NCBI GenBank assembly: GCA_015485945.1
Contig: WFSM01000179.1
Coordinates: 1-10,674, forward strand
Source of the DNA: Candidatus Bipolaricaulota bacterium
GTDB lineage: Bacteria > Bipolaricaulota > Bipolaricaulia > UBA7950 > UBA9294
Length of the DNA: 10,674 nt
Direction: 5' to 3'
A program made the translations under genes and the position numbers. Shown piece by piece: positions 6,155-10,674 of the stretch. The notes under the pieces are model-generated. The model saw only the letters and a list, made by a program, of their open reading frames with translations. It ran no database searches and was not told where the DNA came from. Position 1 is the first letter of the stretch, and the number at the start of each line of letters is the position of its first letter.

Positions 6155-6865
6155 TTAGCGCGGATGTGCCCCGACGTCAAACGTGTCCCCCCCGATATGG
6201 CGACAATCGCCGGAATGGATGCGGCGCACTCCCGTATGTGTCCGCACGAGGAGCCGCCCCCTCTGATCGATCCCCACCGCGCGGCCACGGATCTGTTCTG
6301 TGCCCATTGACACCAAAACTTCTGCGTTGATGGTCGCGCACAATCGGCGGTAGTCCCGGGTCAATTCGGCATCCACCCGCGGAGTGAGGAGCCGAGCGAT
6401 GATGCGTTCGATGAGTTCGTCCACAGTGGGAACGGCGTCTGTTTCCCGAAGAACGGACGTTGCCCCGGGAATTGGGGCGGCGCGGATGTTCACCCCGATC
6501 CCGAGGATCATCTTTTTAGGGTTGCTTTCGATCAAAATTCCGGCGATCTTCTTGCCACGCACTGTAACGTCGTTTGGCCATTTAAGCCGGGCGTTGATCC
6601 CGTATGCGGACAGCGCCGCCACGATCGCAACACCAGCACGTAACGGTAGGAGCGGATCGGGAGTAAGAACGATCGAAGCGTACATCCCGCCCGGCGGGGA
6701 GATCCACTCCCGCCCGTAGCGGCCGCGCCCCGCGGTCTGGCTGTGAGCGATGACGACCGTTTCTACGGGGAGTTCGCGGGCGACGCGCTGGGTGGAAGCC
6801 ACGTTGTCGTAGCGAATGAGGCGCAATTTACGCCCGCGGATGGACAGGAAACGTGTCTCCGGCAT
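6155..6865 (-). CDS. birA: Biotin--[acetyl-CoA-carboxylase] ligase, catalytic form without DNA-binding domain
   Basis: Makes biotinyl-5'-AMP from biotin and ATP and transfers biotin to the carrier-domain lysine of biotin-dependent carboxylases or decarboxylases in the cytosol. It has 236 residues from ATG 6865. Landmarks: NVASTQ (21-26, the usual DSTN-like region), the biotin/ATP loop GRGRYGR (46-52), KWPND (95-99), KIAGIL (106-111), GIGVN (122-126), and a small C-terminal beta domain from about 180. There is no N-terminal helix-turn-helix, so this is a monofunctional (group I) ligase that should not repress biotin genes itself. ATG 6865 overlaps the upstream larA-type gene by 38 bp and lacks a clear ribosome site. 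TTG 6826, giving a 223-residue protein starting MRLIRYDNVAST, is a real alternative and resembles the N-terminus of short ligases such as that of Aquifex (from memory). Confidence 0.93.
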   Translation of the reverse strand: MPETRFLSIRGRKLRLIRYDNVASTQRVARELPVETVVIAHSQTAGRGRYGREWISPPGGMYASIVLTPDPLLPLRAGVAIVAALSAYGINARLKWPNDVTVRGKKIAGILIESNPKKMILGIGVNIRAAPIPGATSVLRETDAVPTVDELIERIIARLLTPRVDAELTRDYRRLCATINAEVLVSMGTEQIRGRAVGIDQRGRLLVRTHTGVRRIHSGDCRHIGGDTFDVGAHPR

Positions 6866-8093
6866 GGGGGAGCACCAGCGTTTGGAATTCGGGCCCGAAC
6901 CGGTCGCGGGCGCGCGTCAGGATTTCACGCGGATCGTGAATTGGCACGAGGAAAAACCGGCGTGTCAGCGAGTCATCAAGCGTGGACAGGAGGTAAATCT
7001 CAGCACGGGCGAGATCGTTGGCGAGATAAATCGCCTTGTGCCCACCGAGCTTAAACCCCTCCCGATTGAATATTTCGAACACGTCGCTCGGGTGGTCACA
7101 ACGATTTATCCAATCCTCGAACACCGGATGTCCGATCCCGTCCGGACACGCGGCGATGAGAAGGATCATCCCTCCGTCCTTTACCGCCCGGGCCGCGTTG
7201 TACAGTCCCTTATACGCCTGATAGAGGTCGATGTCCTTGGGATGGCCGCCGGCTGACGCAATTACGAGATCCGCTTTCCCGGGAAGCGGCACCTTGAAGA
7301 TACCATCCCAGAACGCCCTCCCAACGGCGTGCGCCGCCTCCACGTCCCCCACCACAACCTTGGCCACGCGCCCGTCCGGACCCAGCACCACATCGACGAT
7401 GAAATCGACCCCGACGAGCCGTGCCGCCGCGGACATCTCCTCAGAGATCGGGTTTCCACGATATACGCACCCCTCACAGTTGGGGTCGAGGAGCTGAGCG
7501 TGATTGCGCTCGATCGTCTCCCGTCCCGCTACCCCGGGGAGGATGTTCTTCCTTCCGCCGGAGTAGCCAGCGTAATAGTGCATTCCGATGTGGCCGATTG
7601 TGACGACGTGGTTGGCTTCGGCGACGGTCTGGTTGATGAGGATCGGGGTTCCGCGCGCGCTTTTCCCAACCTCGACTAAATCATGGTCACAGTTGTGGAT
7701 TAAAACGCGAAACTCACGGCGAAGCCCGCCCAAGATCTGATCGAGCTCAGCGGTGGTCGGATCGCGGTGTGTCCCGGTCGCCACGACGATCGTCACATCC
7801 TCACGGTGGACACGGGGCGAAATCCGCTCCCAAATTAACGGCAGGAGGGACTGCGTTGGAGTGGGGCGGGTGTGATCAGTGACGATGAACACAACTGACT
7901 CGCCGGGGTGGAAGAACCCCTCCGGATTGTCGATTCCAATTGGGTTCTCCCACGCGCGGGCGAACTCATCCCCGAGGGGCGAAAGCGCGACCTCTTTTCC
8001 CGCCAGAATTCCGATTAGATTTTCATCGGGGACTTCGATCGCCACCGCATCATTATCGTATGGGAGCTGCATCCGCACGTCGACCACCTCCAT
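6828..8093 (-). CDS. LarA-type nickel-pincer 2-hydroxyacid racemase/epimerase family protein
   Basis: A 421-residue cytosolic protein of the LarA (DUF2088) family, which uses a nickel-pincer nucleotide cofactor to racemise or epimerise 2-hydroxyacids by hydride transfer. Residues known from Lactobacillus plantarum LarA are kept at matching spacing: DHTRP with D73 and R76; the catalytic His in GTH, H109; H172 and K182 within HYYAGYSGGRKNILPG (the Lys that anchors the cofactor); and H198 in RNH. The intervals 172-182-198 equal the 174-184-200 of LarA. Y291 and K295 likely match substrate residues Y294 and K298. Activity is therefore likely, but lactate is only one of several substrates in this family, so no gene symbol is given. 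No cofactor genes (larB, larC, larE) or lactate permease are in the window. The ATG start has GAGGT 9 nt upstream. First gene of the minus-strand cluster. Confidence 0.88.
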   Translation of the reverse strand: MEVVDVRMQLPYDNDAVAIEVPDENLIGILAGKEVALSPLGDEFARAWENPIGIDNPEGFFHPGESVVFIVTDHTRPTPTQSLLPLIWERISPRVHREDVTIVVATGTHRDPTTAELDQILGGLRREFRVLIHNCDHDLVEVGKSARGTPILINQTVAEANHVVTIGHIGMHYYAGYSGGRKNILPGVAGRETIERNHAQLLDPNCEGCVYRGNPISEEMSAAARLVGVDFIVDVVLGPDGRVAKVVVGDVEAAHAVGRAFWDGIFKVPLPGKADLVIASAGGHPKDIDLYQAYKGLYNAARAVKDGGMILLIAACPDGIGHPVFEDWINRCDHPSDVFEIFNREGFKLGGHKAIYLANDLARAEIYLLSTLDDSLTRRFFLVPIHDPREILTRARDRFGPEFQTLVLPHAGDTFPVHPRA

Positions 8094-8198
8094 GCGGAGA
8101 TTACCTCGGTGTTACCCCGCCTGCAACATCGCGTGTCCAATTCTTGCGCCGACACTCCATTGCGGCTAGGATCTCGTGATCGCAGGAAGGGAGGCAGA
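8094..8198. other. Divergent intergenic region between larA-type gene and metK
   Basis: These 105 bp must hold control signals for both genes. I see a candidate metK promoter (8144-8172), the larA-side ribosome site (8103-8107, minus strand), two TTACC copies 11 bp apart (8101-8105, 8112-8116), and a weak GTGTC/GACAC inverted repeat (8133-8137, 8151-8155). I do not see a convincing minus-strand promoter. The region is too short for a SAM riboswitch plus expression platform ahead of metK, and no such fold is apparent. Confidence 0.5.
8144..8172 (+). promoter_or_regulatory. Candidate promoter of metK
   Basis: TTGCGC (8144-8149) and TAGGAT (8167-8172) with a 17-nt spacer. The -10 box has 4 of 6 consensus bases including TA...T. 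Transcription would start near 8179, leaving a leader of about 20 nt that contains the AGGAAGGGAGG ribosome site. The -35 is the same TTGCG core seen at the hslV promoter. Prediction by eye. Confidence 0.45.
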
Positions 8199-9398
8199 AT
8201 GCGCAGGCACTTTTTAACGTCGGAATCGGTCACCGAAGGGCATCCGGACAAGATCGCCGATCGGATATCGGACGCGGTCCTCGATGCGATCCTCACTGAG
8301 GACAAGAGGGCACACGTGGCGTGCGAGACGTTTCTCACCACTGGTCTCGTCCTCGTCGGCGGCGAGATTTCGACCGCGACGTACGTCGATATCGACCGGA
8401 TCGCGCGGCGGGTGATCAAGGAGGTCGGCTATCATCAGCCCGACTACGGGTTCAACTACCGCGATTGCGCGGTCCTGTCGACCATCCACGGTCAGTCCCC
8501 GGACATCGCTGCTGCAGTGGAAAAGGCAAAGGAGGTCCGCAACGGCGCGGCCAAGAACGGCTACGACAAGATCGGGGCCGGTGACCAGGGAATCATGTAC
8601 GGGTACGCTTGCACCGGAACCCCCGAATTGATGCCGCTTCCGATTACTCTCGCCCACAAGCTCACCAAGCGCCTTGCCGCAGTGCGCAAGGATGGGACCT
8701 TGCCCTACCTGCGGCCGGATGGAAAGTCGCAAGTGACGATCGAGTATGAGAACTCGCGACCGGTGCGGGCAAAAGCGGTGTTGATCGCCGCCCAGCACGA
8801 CCCCGATGTCGATCCGAAAGCAATGCGTGAAGAAGTGATCGCGTCTGTGATTCGTCCGGTGATGGGAAAATGGATTGATGATCAAACCGAACTTCTCGTC
8901 AATTCCTCCGGCCGGTTTGTGATCGGTGGGCCGGCGGCCGATACCGGGATCACTGGCCGCAAGATCATCGTCGATACCTACGGTGGGTACGGATCGCATG
9001 GCGGCGGGGCGTTCTCCGGTAAAGATCCGACTAAGGTCGACCGCTCCGGCTCGTACATGGCGCGCTACGTGGCGAAAAACATCGTCGCTGCCGGGCTTGC
9101 CCGCGAGGTGGAAATTCAGATCGCCTACGCGATCGGTCGCGCCGCACCGCTCGCAGTGAACATCGATACCTACGACACCGGAGTCTACCCGGATGATGTC
9201 CTGCACGCCGCGGTTGTTAAGGTATTTGACTTGCGCCCCGGCGCAATCATCGACCGGCTCGATCTCCTACGCCCGATGTACGAACCATTCTCGTGTTACG
9301 GTCACTTCGGCCGCGTTGAGCTCGACCCACCGTGGGAGCGGACCGACCGGAGCGCGGAGTTGGAAGCAGCCCTGCCCCGGAAGGGGATAATTGCCTAA
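8199..9398 (+). CDS. metK: S-adenosylmethionine synthetase (methionine adenosyltransferase)
   Basis: Forms S-adenosylmethionine from ATP and methionine, releasing phosphate and pyrophosphate; a cytosolic enzyme that supplies the cell's methyl donor. It has 399 residues, normal for the bacterial MetK family. Landmarks: VTEGHPDKIADRISDAVLD (11-29, ATP/Mg site with H15, D17 and K18), ACETFLTTG (41-49), the hexapeptide GAGDQG (126-131), GRKIIVDTYGG (253-263), and the P-loop-like GGGAFSGKD (268-276) followed by KVDRSGSYMARYVAKNIVAAGL (279-300). The C-terminal YGHFGR (367-372) is also typical. ATG 8199 is chosen because the conserved N-terminus starts there and AGGAAGGGAGG (8184-8194) lies just upstream; an in-frame extension to 8109 adds 30 unconserved residues. 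The gene diverges from the larA-type gene, and its stop codon overlaps that of the convergent mgtC-like gene. Confidence 0.98.
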   Translation: MRRHFLTSESVTEGHPDKIADRISDAVLDAILTEDKRAHVACETFLTTGLVLVGGEISTATYVDIDRIARRVIKEVGYHQPDYGFNYRDCAVLSTIHGQSPDIAAAVEKAKEVRNGAAKNGYDKIGAGDQGIMYGYACTGTPELMPLPITLAHKLTKRLAAVRKDGTLPYLRPDGKSQVTIEYENSRPVRAKAVLIAAQHDPDVDPKAMREEVIASVIRPVMGKWIDDQTELLVNSSGRFVIGGPAADTGITGRKIIVDTYGGYGSHGGGAFSGKDPTKVDRSGSYMARYVAKNIVAAGLAREVEIQIAYAIGRAAPLAVNIDTYDTGVYPDDVLHAAVVKVFDLRPGAIIDRLDLLRPMYEPFSCYGHFGRVELDPPWERTDRSAELEAALPRKGIIA

Positions 9399-10042
9399 CC
9401 ATCCAGCTCGATGGTGTTCACCCCCGAGAGCGCAGCGATCTTTTCCAGGACCGGGGTGAGATCTTCATCCTCCCGCAAGTGAAGCTGGAACCGTAGTGTG
9501 ACCTGCGCCGTCGTTTGGTTCCACCCCCATCCGACCGTATTGACGCGGATTCCTGCATCCCGCAATCGGGCGCGGGCAGCGTCGCATACAGCCGTCCGTG
9601 CCGCTGCGGACACAACTATGGTTAGCATGCGGGCAACAGTGCTTGTTATGCGGTGTTCAAGGTAGTCAACCGCTTCTAATACGATCAATCCGAGGGCGGT
9701 GCCGCCGGTTGCCAGAACCCACAGTCCATCGCCAGCGAGGATCCCAACTGTAGCCACGAACCACACGGATGCGGCAGTGGTGAGGCCGCGCACCCAATTT
9801 TCACCCCGCATGATCGTGCCCGCACCGAGAAACCCGATTCCGGTAATAATCCCAGCGGCAATACGGGCAGAATCGATCCCGGCGAGCGCGGTGGCGCTCA
9901 CCATGGCGAGAGCAGCACCGCTTCCTACCAGGATGTGGGTCCGCAATCCGGCTGGCCGGCCATGGAACTCCCGTTCTACCCCGATTACTCCAGACAGCCC
10001 GGCGGCGATGAGAACCCGGCCCAGGAGCTCAAGTTCGACCAT
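9395..10042 (-). CDS. MgtC/SapB-family inner membrane protein
   Basis: A 215-residue membrane protein of the MgtC/SapB family. The N-terminal half (about 5-125) holds hydrophobic segments separated by the family motifs: GVIGVEREFHGRPAGLRTHILV (18-39), D57 with R60 in GIDSARIAAG, TGIGFLGAGTIMRG (67-80) and VRGLTTAASVWFVATVGILAG (84-104). The C-terminal part (about 135-215) resembles the ACT-like soluble domain of full-length MgtC proteins. Some members help cells cope with low magnesium or inhibit the F-type ATPase in Salmonella and mycobacteria; most family members are uncharacterised, so the role here is open. ATG 10042 is supported by AGGAGGT just upstream and by where the conserved N-terminus begins. 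The gene follows thrS with 8 nt between stop and start, so the two are probably co-transcribed and translationally coupled. Confidence 0.88.
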   Translation of the reverse strand: MVELELLGRVLIAAGLSGVIGVEREFHGRPAGLRTHILVGSGAALAMVSATALAGIDSARIAAGIITGIGFLGAGTIMRGENWVRGLTTAASVWFVATVGILAGDGLWVLATGGTALGLIVLEAVDYLEHRITSTVARMLTIVVSAAARTAVCDAARARLRDAGIRVNTVGWGWNQTTAQVTLRFQLHLREDEDLTPVLEKIAALSGVNTIELDG

Positions 10043-10045
10043 CCC

Positions 10046-10052
10046 ACCTCCT
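10046..10052 (-). promoter_or_regulatory. Shine-Dalgarno site of the mgtC-like gene, overlapping the thrS stop
   Basis: The minus strand reads TAGGAGGTGGG directly before ATG 10042. TAG (10053-10051) is the thrS stop, so ribosomes ending thrS sit on the initiation site of the next gene. The site also settles the mgtC-like start. Confidence 0.8.
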
Positions 10053-10674
10053 ACAGCAGCGCCCGTGTTTCGATTTTCTCCTTGATAAACGCTACCACCT
10101 CGGGCAGCGGCTTCGCGCCGAGGTCTTCCTCGCTGCGTAGTCGGAGTGCCACTGTGCCGGCATCGCGCTCGCGGGGGCCAACGACGAGCATGTACGGAAT
10201 CTTCCGCAATTGCGCCTGGCGGATCATGTAGTTCAACGTGCGGCTGCGGTCGGTCCACTCTTCGGCCCTGATCCCAGCCGCGGTGAGGGCGGCGCGCACC
10301 TCAATCGCGTAATCCATCACCGTGGAGTTCACCGGCAACACCACCGCCTGCACCGGAGCGAGCCACACTGGGAACGCACCAGCGTAGTGTTCGATTAGGA
10401 TCCCGAAGAACCGTTCGAGGGAGCCGAGCAACGCACGGTGCACCATGTACGGCCGGTGCTCCTTCCCGTCCTCGCCGACGTAGGTCATGTCGAACCGCTC
10501 TGGCAGGTTGAAGTCGAACTGGATCGTGGATAGCTGCCAACTGCGCCCGAGACTGTCGTGCACGTCGATATCGATCTTCGGGCCGTAGAACGCACCCTCA
10601 CCCGCCTTGACTGTGTAGTCGACTCCGCATGCCTCCACCGCCCGGCGCAGAGATTCGGTTGCGCGGTCCCAGTC
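10051..10674 (-). CDS. thrS: Threonyl-tRNA synthetase, C-terminal part (runs off the window)
   Basis: Charges tRNA-Thr with threonine; class II aminoacyl-tRNA synthetase, cytosolic. Only the last 207 residues are present, and the frame stays open to the right edge, so the start and the N-terminal TGS, editing and most catalytic regions lie outside. Visible landmarks are GEGAFYGPKIDI from the catalytic core, QLSTIQFDFNLPERFDM, and the motif 3 region MVHRALLGSLERFFGILIEHY. Its His (codon 10438-10440) corresponds to the third zinc ligand (His511 in E. coli), and its Arg to the motif 3 ATP-binding Arg. WLAPVQAVVLPV then opens the anticodon-binding domain, which runs to the C-terminus. An in-frame GTG at 10638 is internal and not the start: codons upstream of it encode further ThrS-like sequence. 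The gene is followed by the mgtC-like gene on the same strand. Confidence 0.97.
   Translation of the reverse strand, partial: DWDRATESLRRAVEACGVDYTVKAGEGAFYGPKIDIDVHDSLGRSWQLSTIQFDFNLPERFDMTYVGEDGKEHRPYMVHRALLGSLERFFGILIEHYAGAFPVWLAPVQAVVLPVNSTVMDYAIEVRAALTAAGIRAEEWTDRSRTLNYMIRQAQLRKIPYMLVVGPRERDAGTVALRLRSEEDLGAKPLPEVVAFIKEKIETRALL

Noticed and set aside
8109..8198. N-terminal extension of metK
   Set aside because: The extra 30 residues are not like MetK, they cover the likely promoter, and a strong ribosome site precedes ATG 8199.
8094..8198. SAM riboswitch upstream of metK
   Set aside because: The leader after the likely promoter is about 20 nt, too short for any SAM riboswitch class I know, and no matching helices were seen.
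8214..9206. 330-codon open frame on the minus strand opposite metK
   Set aside because: It is a mirror of metK codon structure in GC-rich DNA. Its translation has no recognisable domain, and metK is unmistakable on the other strand.
10043..10258. N-terminal extension of the mgtC-like gene
   Set aside because: It overlaps thrS coding sequence in another frame, has a low-complexity Arg/Pro-rich translation, and ATG 10042 has a perfect ribosome site at the conserved N-terminus.

Overview
The window is a compact stretch of a bacterial chromosome with moderately high GC. It holds ordinary housekeeping and signalling genes. There is no mobile element, CRISPR array, phage gene or obvious foreign island. 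The gene content (HslVU, MetK, ThrS, BirA, an MgtC-type protein, a LarA-type racemase, a multi-PAS/GAF diguanylate cyclase) and the tRNA without an encoded CCA do not fix the taxon. HslV has a six-residue propeptide of the kind I recall from Firmicutes and Thermotogae. Together with promoters that nearly touch start codons, this hints at a lineage outside the Proteobacteria, but that is a tentative inference.

Layout. The left part (1-5478) is on the plus strand: the 3' part of a tRNA-Arg(TCG), a short-chain dehydrogenase/reductase, the hslV-hslU protease operon joined by a TAATG overlap, and a large PAS-PAS-GAF-PAS-GAF-GGDEF protein behind its own consensus-like promoter. The middle part (5489-8093) is a minus-strand cluster transcribed larA-type racemase -> birA -> DUF47/PhoU-like. 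It converges on the GGDEF gene with only 10 bp between stop codons. A 105-bp divergent region (8094-8198) separates larA from plus-strand metK. On the right, metK converges on the minus-strand pair thrS -> mgtC-like, with the two stop codons overlapping. thrS runs off the right edge.

How the genes relate. HslV and HslU form one ATP-dependent protease. The diguanylate cyclase keeps its GGDEF active site and its RxxD inhibitory site, so it should be a regulated c-di-GMP synthase. The larA-birA-DUF47 set looks like an operon by spacing, although the products have no shared pathway. thrS and the mgtC-like gene appear translationally coupled, because the ribosome binding site of the second gene overlaps the stop codon of the first.

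I found no convincing undescribed system. The points most worth a second look are small-scale: start codons nearly abutting promoters at hslV and at the GGDEF gene, an inverted repeat inside the hslV promoter, a six-residue HslV propeptide with an altered residue next to a catalytic Asp, a tiny ORF overlapping the start of the dehydrogenase gene, and convergent gene pairs with almost no room for terminators.
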